Positions 54,129-63,217 of a stretch of 64,000 nucleotides of DNA are shown here, piece after piece; within the stretch, counting starts at the first letter, position 1, and every line of letters begins with the position of its first letter. The stretch spans positions 1 to 64,000 of the forward strand of contig JAVEWG010000006.1 of assembly GCA_034004685.1 (NCBI GenBank). Reading direction: 5' to 3'. The notes beneath the pieces are model-generated. The model had not been told where the DNA came from and searched no databases. It saw nothing but the letters and a program-made list of their open reading frames with translations. The translations under genes were made by a program, and so were the position numbers. The DNA comes from JAEUNX01 sp034004685. Its GTDB lineage: Bacteria; Pseudomonadota; Gammaproteobacteria; Burkholderiales; Rhodocyclaceae.

Positions 54129-54433
54129 ATGAAGAAGACAACGAAGTTCTCCCCCGAAGTGCGCGAGCACGCCGTGCGCATGGTGAGCACGGATCACAGT
54201 GGGCGGCGATCGAGTCGATTGCCGGCAAGATTGGCTGCAGCGTGCAGACGTTGTCGAACTGGGTTCGCCAGTACGAGCGCGACACCGGACAGCGTGATGG
54301 CATCGGCACGGCGGAGGCGGTCCGGATCAAGGAGCTTGAGTGCGCGGTGCGTGAGCTGAAGAAGGCCAACGAGATCCTGCGCCTGGCCAGCGCGTATTTC
54401 GCACAGGCGGAGCTCCACCGCCGCAACAAGTGA
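54129..54433 (+). pseudogene. IS3-family OrfA, frameshifted
   Basis: Starts M-K-K-T-T-K-F-S-P-E-V-R-E-H-A-V-R-M-V, then loses frame near 54185-54197 where about 20 bp are missing compared with relatives. The rest (Q-W-A-A-I-E-S-I-A-G-K-I-G-C to L-H-R-R-N-K) continues in another frame with the helix-turn-helix and leucine zipper. Confidence 0.85.
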
Positions 54434-55186
54434 TGAACGGTTTCATCGACACGCACCGCGAGCGCTTCGGGGTCGAGCCGATCTGCAGGGTTCTGCAGGT
54501 CGCCCCGTCCGCTTGTCGACGCGCCGTGGCTCGCCGCCGCGATCCGGCCTTGCGCTGTGCGCGGGCTCGTCGCGACGAGGTGCTGGCTGACCACGTCGAG
54601 CGGATCTGGCAGGCGAATTTGCAAGTGTATGGCGCACGCAAGGTGTGGCGGCAGTTGCAGCGCAAGGGCATCGAGGTCGCCCGCTGTACGACTTCACGTA
54701 TGTCTCGACCTGGCAAGGTTTCGTGTACGTCGCCTTCGTTATCGACGTCTTCGCGCGCTACATCGTGGGCTGGCGTGTCAGCCGATCCATGCACACCGAA
54801 TTCGTCCTCGACGCCCTGGAGCAGGCCCTGTGGGCGCGCCAACCGGAACGCAACACTTTGATCCATCACAGCGATCGTGGCTCGCAGTACGTCTCGATCC
54901 GCTACAGCGAGCGACTGCCCGAGGCGGGCATCGAACCGTCGGTCGGCAGTCGGGGGGACAGCTACGACAACGCACTGGCCGAGACCATCAACGGGCTCTC
55001 TACAAGGCAGAAGTCATCCAGCGGCGAGGACCTTGGAAAAACGTTGAAGCGGTCGAGCTGGCCACTCTCGAATGGGGCTCATGGTTCAACCAACACCGGC
55101 TGCTTGAGCCGATCGGGTACATTCCGCCAGCCGAAGCCGAGGCAAACTACTACCGCAGTCGAACTGAGCAGGCGGTTGCGGCCTGA
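54430..55186 (+). pseudogene. IS3-family OrfB (DDE integrase), deleted and frameshifted
   Basis: The N-terminal part (M-N-G-F-I-D-T-H to G-I-E-V-A-R-C) breaks near 54685, where roughly 60 codons are missing, and resumes in another frame at Y-D-F-T-Y-V-S-T-W-Q-G. The D, D (H-H-S-D-R-G-S-Q-Y) and E (L-A-E-T-I-N-G-L) residues are still visible. A CT duplication near 54996-55001 causes a second shift before Y-K-A-E-V-I. Confidence 0.88.
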
Positions 55187-55237
55187 CTCAAACAAAACGG
55201 ACTCCGCGAAACCCGGGGCGATTCAGAAAGTTATTTG

Positions 55238-58200
55238 ATGAGGCTCGTTCAAAACCGCGGCGCTGACCGCGCCATCGACCTACTGCGTCCGCACCTCAAA
55301 CCGGGCCAGTCGCTGGCGCTCATAACGCCGACCTTCTCGCTTCATGCCTACGCCGAGCTACGCGAGGCCCTGGATCGCCTCGATGGCATCCAGCTCATCC
55401 TGCCCGCTGAAGGCCATGACTTAGAGCTTCAAGGCGGCGAAGGTGACCGCACTGCACGCAACCGACTCCAGACACGTTGGCTGGCCAACCAGTGCGCCGC
55501 GTGGCTACAGGACAAGGTAGACGTTCGCCGTGCGCCAGGGCGGATCCCCCAGGGCACAGCCGTGCTGCGCAATGCGCTGGGCGTGCCCGAGCAGGTTGTG
55601 ATGGGCGCGGTCGCCTTGAGCACCGAAGGTTTGGGCCTGACTCCCGGCAACCCAATGAGCCTGACGCAAGCGTCCGAGAGCCCTGCGGAAGCTGCCATGC
55701 TGGCTCAGTGGTTCGACAATCAGTGGAAGATGCTACCTCAGGCCGCCGAATCGACCGACGCCGCGCGCCAAACGTTGCTGGCGCAGCTGAAAAACATCGG
55801 CGAGCATCGCGCCCCCTTCGCGATTTACGCGCTGATGCTGAACCACCTGTTTGGCGACCGCGAGGACGCGCTCGACGAAGAACGCATCGTCAAGTCGGCC
55901 ACCGGCATCCGCAACACGGTGGTCTGGAAGAAGCTGTTCAAGTTCCAGCGGGATGGCGTCGTTGGCGCCATCGACAAGCTGGCGCGCTTTGGCGGCTGCA
56001 TCATCGCGGACAGCGTGGGCCTCGGTAAGACCTTCGAGGCGCTGGCCGTCATCAAGTACCACGAGCTGCGCAACGACCGCGTGCTGGTGCTGGCGCCCAA
56101 GCGCCTGCGCGACAACTGGACGCTCTACAAGGCCAACGACAAGCGCAACGTGCTGGCTGCGGACCGGTTCAACTACGACGTGCTGAACCACACCGACCTG
56201 TCACGCGACGGTGGCACCTCGGGCGACATTGACCTGTCGCACGTGAACTGGGGCAACTACGACCTCGTCGTCATCGACGAGAGTCACAACTTCCGCAACA
56301 AGAAGTCGCCCCGGCAAGGCACCGAGACCCGGTACGACCGCCTGATGCGCAAGATCATCAAGGAGGGCGTGAAGACCCGCGTGCTGATGCTGTCGGCCAC
56401 GCCGGTGAACAACCGGCTGACCGATCTGCGCAATCAGATCGCCTTCGCCACCGAGGGGGATGACACGGCACTGGCCGACTACGGCATCGACAGCATCCAG
56501 CAGACCACGCGCAAGGCACAGATTCAGTTCAACCGCTGGCTCAGCCTGGAGGAGGGAGAGCGCACCCCCAGCCGCCTGGTCGAGATGCTGGGCTTCGACT
56601 ACTTCACCCTGCTGGACCACCTGACCATTGCGCGCTCGCGCCGGCACATCCAGAAGTACTACGGCACCCAGGAGACGGGGCGCTTCCCCGACCGCCGACC
56701 GCCCATCAACATCAAGGCCGACGTGGACCGCGCGGGCGAGTTCCGCGCCATCAAGGACATCAACCTGGAGATCCGCCGGCTGAACCTGGCGGCCTACGCA
56801 CCCCTGCGCTACGTGCTGCCGCACAAGCAGGCAGCCTACGACGCCAAGTACAGCACCGAGATCCGAGGCGGCGAGAGCTTCTTCCGCCAGGCCGACCGCG
56901 AGGAAAGCCTCATCCACCTGCTGCGGGTGAACGTGCTCAAGCGCATGGAGAGCGCGGTGTCATCGTTCGCCCTGACGGTGCAACGCCAGCTCCGCGACGT
57001 GGAAGCGGTACTCGCTCAGATCGAGCAGCATGCTGACCAGGCTGTCAACTGCGATGGCATCGAAGAGCTGGACATCGCCGACGTGGACATCGACGACCCA
57101 GCCTTCGAGGCGCTGCTGGTCGGCCGCAAGGTCAAGGTGCTGCTGGGCGACGTGGACCTCATCCGGTGGCGCCAGGACCTGGTGGAGGACCGCAACCGTC
57201 TCGACACGCTGCTCACTGCCGCCCAGCAAGTAGACGCCGTTCGCGACGCCAAGCTGGCCAGGTTGCGAAACATGGTCGAGGAGAAGTGCCGCAACCCCAT
57301 CAACGACGGCAACCGCAAGATCATCGTCTTCACGGCGTTCTCGGACACGGCTCGATACCTCTACGCCAACCTGGCGCCCTGGGCCAAGGCCGCGCTCGGC
57401 ATCGAGTCCGCCCTGGTCACGGGCAGCGCCGGCATCCAGACCACACTGCCAGGCCTGCGCAAGAGCATGGGCAGCGTGCTGTCGGCCTTCGCGCCGCGGG
57501 CCAAGGAGCGCCCAGCCGACCTGGCCGACGAAGGTGAGATCGACCTGCTGATTGCGACCGACTGCATCTCCGAGGGCCAGAACCTGCAGGACTGCGACTG
57601 GCTCATCAACTACGACATCCACTGGAACCCGGTCCGCATCATCCAACGCTTCGGCCGGATCGACCGCATCGGCTCACCCAACCGCAGCATCCAGCTCGTC
57701 AACTTCTGGCCGAACATCGCGCTCGACGAATACATCAACCTGGAGCAGCGCGTGAGCGGGCGCATGGTGCTGCTGGACGTGTCGGCCACCGGTGAGGAGA
57801 ACCTCATCGAGCAGCAGTCCGGCGACCCGATGAACGACCTGGAGTACCGGCGCAAGCAACTCCTGAAGCTGCAGGACTCGGTCATCGACATGGAAGACCT
57901 CAGCAGCGGGGTCTCCATCACCGACCTGACGCTGACCGACTTCCGCATCGACCTGGCCCAGTTCCTTCGGGACCACCCGAACGTGCTGGAGGGGCTGCCA
58001 CTGGGGGCGCACGCGGTCACCACCAGCATCGACGCCGACATCGAGCCCGGCATCATCTTCTGCCTGCGTGCCGAGGGCCCCGGGGCGGCCAAGGCGCGGG
58101 CCGGATCCGGGGCAGGCGACTACCCGCTGGCACCGATCTACCTGGCCCACGTGGGCGATGACGGCACCACCGTACTGGCCTATCCCCAGGCCAAGCGCAT

Positions 58201-58477
58201 CCTGGACCGCCTGAAGCGTCTGGCGCTGGGCCGCGAGCTGCCCGACCTCGGCGCGAGCAGCCGACACGACAAGCGGACCCGCAACGGCGAAGACATGCGT
58301 CACGCCCAGAAGCTGCTGGCCTCGGCCGTGGCCTCGGTGGTCGGCAAGAACGAAGAGCGTGCGGTCGCCAGCCTGTTCTCGCCGGGCGGCACGCACGCCA
58401 TGAAGGGCGAGTTCGCCGGGGTGGGCGACTTTGAGGTGCTGGCTTTCATGGTGGTGCTTCCGAGCCAGAACTCTTAG
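55238..58477 (+). CDS. SNF2-type helicase with N-terminal PLD-like domain (defence island)
   Basis: A 1079-residue helicase. The first ~150 residues look like the PLD-like domain of defence helicases (L-I-T-P-T-F-S-L-H-A-Y-A-E-L) without a clear HKD motif. SF2 motifs: I D-S-V-G-L-G-K-T (258-265), II D-E-S-H (347-350), III S-A-T-P (386-389), V T-D-C-I-S-E-G-Q-N-L-Q (774-784), VI Q-R-F-G-R-I-D-R (803-810). It starts 12 bp after the IS3 right end, with no good ribosome site in between. It heads an operon with DUF262 and DUF4391 genes. Confidence 0.88.
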   Translation: MRLVQNRGADRAIDLLRPHLKPGQSLALITPTFSLHAYAELREALDRLDGIQLILPAEGHDLELQGGEGDRTARNRLQTRWLANQCAAWLQDKVDVRRAPGRIPQGTAVLRNALGVPEQVVMGAVALSTEGLGLTPGNPMSLTQASESPAEAAMLAQWFDNQWKMLPQAAESTDAARQTLLAQLKNIGEHRAPFAIYALMLNHLFGDREDALDEERIVKSATGIRNTVVWKKLFKFQRDGVVGAIDKLARFGGCIIADSVGLGKTFEALAVIKYHELRNDRVLVLAPKRLRDNWTLYKANDKRNVLAADRFNYDVLNHTDLSRDGGTSGDIDLSHVNWGNYDLVVIDESHNFRNKKSPRQGTETRYDRLMRKIIKEGVKTRVLMLSATPVNNRLTDLRNQIAFATEGDDTALADYGIDSIQQTTRKAQIQFNRWLSLEEGERTPSRLVEMLGFDYFTLLDHLTIARSRRHIQKYYGTQETGRFPDRRPPINIKADVDRAGEFRAIKDINLEIRRLNLAAYAPLRYVLPHKQAAYDAKYSTEIRGGESFFRQADREESLIHLLRVNVLKRMESAVSSFALTVQRQLRDVEAVLAQIEQHADQAVNCDGIEELDIADVDIDDPAFEALLVGRKVKVLLGDVDLIRWRQDLVEDRNRLDTLLTAAQQVDAVRDAKLARLRNMVEEKCRNPINDGNRKIIVFTAFSDTARYLYANLAPWAKAALGIESALVTGSAGIQTTLPGLRKSMGSVLSAFAPRAKERPADLADEGEIDLLIATDCISEGQNLQDCDWLINYDIHWNPVRIIQRFGRIDRIGSPNRSIQLVNFWPNIALDEYINLEQRVSGRMVLLDVSATGEENLIEQQSGDPMNDLEYRRKQLLKLQDSVIDMEDLSSGVSITDLTLTDFRIDLAQFLRDHPNVLEGLPLGAHAVTTSIDADIEPGIIFCLRAEGPGAAKARAGSGAGDYPLAPIYLAHVGDDGTTVLAYPQAKRILDRLKRLALGRELPDLGASSRHDKRTRNGEDMRHAQKLLASAVASVVGKNEERAVASLFSPGGTHAMKGEFAGVGDFEVLAFMVVLPSQNS

Positions 58478-58488
58478 GGAGGAAGAGA

Positions 58489-60282
58489 GTGAGCTTTCGT
58501 ACCGCAGAACCCGCGCTGAAGGACGTGCTCGACGGCATCGCCGCCGGCCAGATTCAGCTCCCCGACTTCCAGCGCGGCTGGGTCTGGGACGACAACCACA
58601 TCCGGTCGCTGATCGCGAGCCTTTCCCTGTCCTACCCCATCGGTGCCGTGATGTTCCTGGAGGCCGGCGGCGTGCCGTTCAAGCCCCGGCTGTTCGCTGG
58701 CGTGCAACTGCAGCCAGCGCCCAGGCCCAAGACCCTGGTGCTGGACGGCCAGCAACGCCTGACCTCGATGTACCTGTCGTTGCGCAGTGGCCAACCGGTG
58801 CCAACGCGAACCGAGAAGGGTGCGGACATCCGCCGCCTTTACTTCCTGGACATGGCCAAGTGCCTGGACCCAGATGCTGACCGAGAGGAAGCAGTCATCT
58901 CGGTGCCCGAGACACGGCAAGTCACCTCAGACTTCGGTCGCAAGATCGATCTGGACATCAGCACCCTTGAGCTTCAGTACGCACAGCGCTTGTTCCCGGT
59001 TGCCCTACTGTTCGACATCCAGGGCTTCATGGCATGGGAGAGCGGCTTCAGTGCCCACCACCAGTTCGGGGCGGAGGCCATGCAGTTCATGCAGAAGTTC
59101 CGCAACGAGATCTGGCTGCGCTTCCAGCAGTTCAAGGTGCCGGCCATCGAGCTGACTCAGGACACCCCCCGCGAAGCGGTCTGCCAGGTGTTCGAGAAGG
59201 TCAACACTGGAGGGGTGACCCTGACTGTGTTCGAGCTGATGACGGCCACGTTCGCCGCCGACGAGTTCAACCTGCGAGACGACTGGGATGCCCGCCGAGA
59301 GCGGCTAACGGCCAAGCACGACGTGCTGGAAGCCGTGGACGGCACCAGCTTCCTGACCGCTGTCACCTTGCTGGCGAGCTACCGGCGACACCTTTCCCTG
59401 AAGACTGCGGTGAGCTGCAAGCGCGCCGACGTGCTGAAGCTGGGCCTGGCCGATTTCAAGGCGCTGGAGGCCTCGCTGGAGCTGGGCTTCAAGCGCGCAG
59501 CCGAGCTTCTGGCCGAAGAGAAGATTTTTGACGAACGAAGCCTGCCCTACGCCACACAGCTGATACCCCTGGCTGCGATCTGCGCCCACCTGGGCGAACG
59601 AACAACCCTGCACGGCATCAAGCAAAGCCTGCTGCGTTGGTACTGGAGCGGCGTGCTAGGCGAGCTGTACGGCGGCGCCAACGAGACGCGCTTCGCGATG
59701 GACATGCAGGACGTTGTCGCCTGGGTGGATGGAGGCGCCGAGCCTCGCACCGTCCGGGATGCCAACTTCGCACCTACGCGCTTGCTATCGCTGCAAAGCA
59801 GACTGGCTGCGGCCTACAAGGGCCTGGCCGCGCTGCTGATGAAGCATGGCGGTCGCGACTTTGTCAGTGGCACGCCCATCGACCTGAACAGCTACTTCAA
59901 CAACGCCATCGACATCCACCACATCTTTCCGCGCGTCTGGTGCGAAAAGCAGATCCCCAAGCTACCCAAGGACAAGTGGAACAGCGTGGTCAACAAGGCG
60001 CCCCTGGCTGCCGGCACCAACCGATTCATCAGTGGCGACGCGCCCAGCATTTACCTGGGACGCATTCAGAAGGCCAAGGAGGTACCGGCGGACAGCCTGG
60101 ACGCGTTCCTGACCTCGCATGTCATTCCGGTGGCGGCGTTGCGAGCTGACGACTTCGACGGGTTCATTCGGCTCCGTGCTGCAGCGTTGCTGGGCCTCAT
60201 CGAGGCGGCTATGGGCAAGGCCGTGTCAGGTCGCGACAGCGAAGACACCGTGAAGGCCTTCGGCGCCGCTTTGACGCCATGA
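58489..60282 (+). CDS. DUF262 / GmrSD-like protein
   Basis: A 597-residue protein with the DUF262 ParB-like nuclease/NTPase head (L-P-D-F-Q-R-G-W-V-W at 24-33 and D-G-Q-Q-R at 86-90) and a C-terminal HNH-like region containing D-I-H-H-I-F-P at 475-481. GmrSD-type proteins cut modified phage DNA. The GTG start follows GGGAGGAAGAGA. The gene begins 11 bp after the helicase and overlaps the next ATG (ATGA), so co-expression is expected. Confidence 0.88.
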   Translation: MSFRTAEPALKDVLDGIAAGQIQLPDFQRGWVWDDNHIRSLIASLSLSYPIGAVMFLEAGGVPFKPRLFAGVQLQPAPRPKTLVLDGQQRLTSMYLSLRSGQPVPTRTEKGADIRRLYFLDMAKCLDPDADREEAVISVPETRQVTSDFGRKIDLDISTLELQYAQRLFPVALLFDIQGFMAWESGFSAHHQFGAEAMQFMQKFRNEIWLRFQQFKVPAIELTQDTPREAVCQVFEKVNTGGVTLTVFELMTATFAADEFNLRDDWDARRERLTAKHDVLEAVDGTSFLTAVTLLASYRRHLSLKTAVSCKRADVLKLGLADFKALEASLELGFKRAAELLAEEKIFDERSLPYATQLIPLAAICAHLGERTTLHGIKQSLLRWYWSGVLGELYGGANETRFAMDMQDVVAWVDGGAEPRTVRDANFAPTRLLSLQSRLAAAYKGLAALLMKHGGRDFVSGTPIDLNSYFNNAIDIHHIFPRVWCEKQIPKLPKDKWNSVVNKAPLAAGTNRFISGDAPSIYLGRIQKAKEVPADSLDAFLTSHVIPVAALRADDFDGFIRLRAAALLGLIEAAMGKAVSGRDSEDTVKAFGAALTP

Positions 60283-61100
60283 CGGCTTCGCATCCCGTGA
60301 CCATCGACGACGTAATCAGCGCCCTCGCGCTGCCCGACCGGACGCGTCTGGACCAGCGGGTGCCCAAGAAGATGCTGGCCGAGCATGCACCCACCTCTGC
60401 CGACCGTCGCTTGCTCACTGACGGCATTGAAGAAATGCAGTGGGTCGCGGCGCTGAAGCCCGGTACCGTGGCCATCCCAGAGCACCGCAGCGAGGAGCGT
60501 GAGTACCTGGAGGTGGCGGTGCTGGCCGTGCAGGTGCGTGCCTCGCACGTCCGGCCGTCGCAACTGCTGCGGCTGACCGAACTCGTGCACCGAGCGGTTC
60601 CGTACCCCGTGTTCCTGGTGCAGGCGCTGGCGGGAGCGGAAGGCACCGGCAAAGACAGCGTAGAGCCGCTCGCCATCAGCTTGGTGCACAAGCGGGCATC
60701 GCAGAACGAGGCAAGCAAGACCGTGCTCGATGGCGAGCTGATTCGCTCCGCGCTGGGCGGCATGGACGCAGCGTCGACTGCCGTGACGCGGGCGCTGCTT
60801 GAGGCCTTGGCGTTGAATCGTCAGCCTCAGCATGACCTGTCGGACCTGTACCAAGGGTGGATGGATTGCCTGACGGCAGCCCAGGCGGCCCGCATCACGG
60901 GGCACTTTCACCAGCCCTCCAGCAGTGCCGAAGCCGCGGCCCAGCGTGAGGCCTTGCGGAAGTGCCAGCAGCTGGAGCAAGAGGCCACCCGCTTGCGCAA
61001 CCTGGCGGCGAAAGAGCGGCAGATTGCCAAGCAGGTCGACCTCAACCTGGCGCTGCAGCGCTTGGAGGCCGGCTTGAAGGAGGCCCGCGCTCGGCTGTGA
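60279..61100 (+). CDS. DUF4391 domain protein
   Basis: A 273-residue protein of the DUF4391 family, which accompanies helicases and type III-like methyltransferases in defence loci. An N-terminal P-D-R-T-R-L-D-Q-R-V-P-K-K segment is followed by a mixed alpha/beta core. The C-terminal 50 residues form a probable coiled coil (R-E-A-L-R-K-C-Q-Q-L-E-Q-E). No catalytic motif is visible. It overlaps the DUF262 gene by 4 bp. Confidence 0.78.
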   Translation: MTASHPVTIDDVISALALPDRTRLDQRVPKKMLAEHAPTSADRRLLTDGIEEMQWVAALKPGTVAIPEHRSEEREYLEVAVLAVQVRASHVRPSQLLRLTELVHRAVPYPVFLVQALAGAEGTGKDSVEPLAISLVHKRASQNEASKTVLDGELIRSALGGMDAASTAVTRALLEALALNRQPQHDLSDLYQGWMDCLTAAQAARITGHFHQPSSSAEAAAQREALRKCQQLEQEATRLRNLAAKERQIAKQVDLNLALQRLEAGLKEARARL

Positions 61101-61236
61101 TCCGACCTTCGCCGTGCGAAGCCGCGAGTCAGCCGCGCCCCGTGTCCCAGGGCGGCCGTGTGCTGGATAACAAAATATCGCCATTTTTCGCCTATTTTCT
61201 GCAAGAATGCGGTTTTTATTCAAAAGGAGGCGGGTC
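61101..61236. other. AT-rich leader before rloA-like gene
   Basis: A 136-bp gap with a markedly AT-rich stretch (61160-61210) and a strong AAAGGAGG site at 61223-61230. It suggests that the RloAB genes carry their own promoter, but I cannot fix -35/-10 boxes. Confidence 0.4.
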
Positions 61237-62508
61237 ATGTTGCTTGAGTTTCGGGTGCGGAACTACCGTTCGATCCGTGACGAGCAGGCGCTGACCTTGA
61301 TCGCGTCGGGCGACAAGGAACTGGCGTCGACGCACCTGGCACCCACGGGTCTGAAGTCCGCTCCTCACGCCCTGCGCACGGCCGTGGTCTACGGCCCCAA
61401 CGCCAGTGGCAAGTCCAGCCTGCTGCGCGCCCTGGACTACATGCGCGCGGTGGTGGCCGAGTCGGCCACTGTCATCCAGCCGGGCCAGACCTACAACGTG
61501 CAGCCCTTCAAGCTGGACCCGGCCACGGCCCACCAGCCCACCGAGTTCGAGATCACCTTCCTGCTGTCGGGCGTAAGGCACCAGTACGCGTTCGCGATGA
61601 CGCCACAGCGCATCGTCAGCGAGTCGTTGCTGGTTTATCGAAGCAGCAAGCCCACCCAGCTCTTCAGCCGTCGACACACCGATGGCGAGGGCGACGACTA
61701 CGAGTTCAGCACCTATCTGACCGGTCCTCGGAAGCTGTGGCAGGAGAGCACCCGACCGAACGCCCTGTTCCTGTCCATGGCGGCGCAGCTCAACAGCGAA
61801 CAGCTCAGCCCGGTGTTCAACTGGATCGTCCGCAACATCACCTTCCTGCCGGCCGGTGCCGGAGTGTTGCCAGACTTCACCACGGCGCTGCTGGCCACAG
61901 AACAAGGGCGGACGTCGATCCGCGAGTTCCTGTCGGCAGCCGACATCTCGATTGCTGACGTTCAGGCGATCTCCCACAAGGGCATGCACGCCCAATTGGT
62001 GGTGAGCGCCAGTGGCGTACAGCAGGCCAGTCAAGAGGAGCGAGAGTTTCTGACGCCTGTGTTCGAGCACACCGCTCCGAAGGGCTCAGCCAAGTTCGAA
62101 CTGCATGATGAATCAGACGGCACTCAGCGCCTCTATGGTTTGATCGCTCCCGTGCTGGATTGCCTGCGTGACGGGCGCGTGCTGGTGGTGGACGAACTGG
62201 ACAGCAGCTTGCACACCCTGCTGGTGCGGCGCCTCATCACCCTGTTCCAGACGCCCGAGCTCAACCCCAACGGCGCGCAGCTGATCTTCAGCACCCACGA
62301 CACGTCCTTGCTGGACCACACCCTCTTCCGGCGCGACCAGATCTGGTTCACCGAAAAGGATGCGGACCAGGCCACCCGCCTGTACCCGTTGACTGACTTC
62401 AGCCCCCGCAAGCAAGAGGCCTGGGAGCGCGGCTACCTGGCTGGCCGCTACGGCGCCGTGCCATTCTTCAGCGACTGGCCTGCGCCAGCCAAGGCCGGGG
62501 TGCATTGA
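61237..62508 (+). CDS. RloA-type AAA ATPase (AbiLi-like)
   Basis: A 423-residue ABC/SMC-like ATPase of the AAA_15 group: Walker A G-P-N-A-S-G-K-S (53-60), Walker B V-L-V-V-D-E-L-D near residue 318 and the F-S-T-H-D-T-S-L-L-D switch. Partnered with RloB it matches RloAB and the AbiL phage-exclusion pair. The ATG at 61237 is fixed by AAAGGAGG six bases upstream; an in-frame ATG at 61207 is less likely. Confidence 0.9.
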   Translation: MLLEFRVRNYRSIRDEQALTLIASGDKELASTHLAPTGLKSAPHALRTAVVYGPNASGKSSLLRALDYMRAVVAESATVIQPGQTYNVQPFKLDPATAHQPTEFEITFLLSGVRHQYAFAMTPQRIVSESLLVYRSSKPTQLFSRRHTDGEGDDYEFSTYLTGPRKLWQESTRPNALFLSMAAQLNSEQLSPVFNWIVRNITFLPAGAGVLPDFTTALLATEQGRTSIREFLSAADISIADVQAISHKGMHAQLVVSASGVQQASQEEREFLTPVFEHTAPKGSAKFELHDESDGTQRLYGLIAPVLDCLRDGRVLVVDELDSSLHTLLVRRLITLFQTPELNPNGAQLIFSTHDTSLLDHTLFRRDQIWFTEKDADQATRLYPLTDFSPRKQEAWERGYLAGRYGAVPFFSDWPAPAKAGVH

Positions 62509-62512
62509 CGCG

Positions 62513-63190
62513 ATGGGGAAGGACAACCAGCCCAAACACCGGCAGGCCGCGCGAGACCTGAAGCGGCGCGCGGCCGTGCGGCAGCCCTATGAGCGGCTGC
62601 TGATCGTCTGCGAGGGCGAGAAGACCGAGCCGCAGTATCTGTGTGAGATTCAGCGTGCCTACCGGCTGGCCACGGCGCATGTTCAGGTGCTTCACAGCCA
62701 GCTCGGGACCGAGCCGCAGCAGGTCCTGGCGTACGCACTGACCGTCTTCAAGCAGGGGGACCGGGATCGTGGCCTCCACCCCCGGGAGTTTGACCGGATC
62801 ATCGTGGTCTTCGACCGCGACGAGCACCCGAGCTACCACGCCGCACTGGCCCAGGCTGCAGCGCAGCACGGCAAGCTTCGCAATGACAACGGGGTGGCGG
62901 TGCCGGTGGAGGCCGTGGCCTCGGTGCCGTGCTTCGAGCTCTGGCTGCTGCTGCACTTCGAAGACGTACTAGCACCGCTGCACCGGCACGAAGCGCTGGA
63001 ACGGCTGAAAGCTCATCTGCCCGGCTACGAGAAGGGCGGCGGCGGCCATTGGCAAGTCACGCAGGCCCGCTTGGACGATGCCACGGCGCGTGCGCAGCGG
63101 CTGGCAGCGCTCACCAACGCCTTTGATGGCACCCTGCCGTACACAGCCATGCACGAGCTTGTCTCGCGGCTCGTGCACCTGAAAGACTGA
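62513..63190 (+). CDS. RloB-like protein (AbiLii-like)
   Basis: A 225-residue RloB family protein with a TOPRIM-like core: R-L-L-I-V-C-E-G-E-K-T-E-P (28-40; the E-G-E-K motif) and V-V-F-D-R-D-E-H near residue 99, the expected metal-binding Glu and Asp residues. TOPRIM nucleases paired with an ATPase recall OLD/Gabija logic. It starts 4 bp after the ATPase gene, so a two-gene toxin/effector-like module is likely. Confidence 0.88.
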   Translation: MGKDNQPKHRQAARDLKRRAAVRQPYERLLIVCEGEKTEPQYLCEIQRAYRLATAHVQVLHSQLGTEPQQVLAYALTVFKQGDRDRGLHPREFDRIIVVFDRDEHPSYHAALAQAAAQHGKLRNDNGVAVPVEAVASVPCFELWLLLHFEDVLAPLHRHEALERLKAHLPGYEKGGGGHWQVTQARLDDATARAQRLAALTNAFDGTLPYTAMHELVSRLVHLKD

Positions 63191-63217
63191 TTGCCTGCGA
63201 TGGCAGGGAGGAAACAC

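Larger units (their letters stand above)
54079..55225 (+). mobile_element. Decayed IS3-family insertion sequence
   Basis: Terminal inverted repeats of 25 bp: the left begins TGAATCGCCCCGGGTTTC (54079-54103) and the right is its near-exact complement ending in ATTCA (55201-55225, two or three mismatches). The flanks carry the same 3-bp GAA on both sides (54076-54078 and 55226-55228), a target duplication typical of the family. Both transposase frames are damaged, so the copy is inactive unless helped in trans. It points toward the defence genes. Confidence 0.9.

Noticed and set aside
55238..58477. DISARM locus
   Set aside because: A SNF2 helicase and a methyltransferase are present, but DrmA, DrmB and a separate PLD protein are not seen, and DUF262, DUF4391 and RloAB are not DISARM parts.
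60066..61238. 390-codon leftward frame in the defence island
   Set aside because: Overlaps DUF4391 and DUF262 genes that have overlapping stops and starts and recognisable domains; no homology signal in the leftward product.
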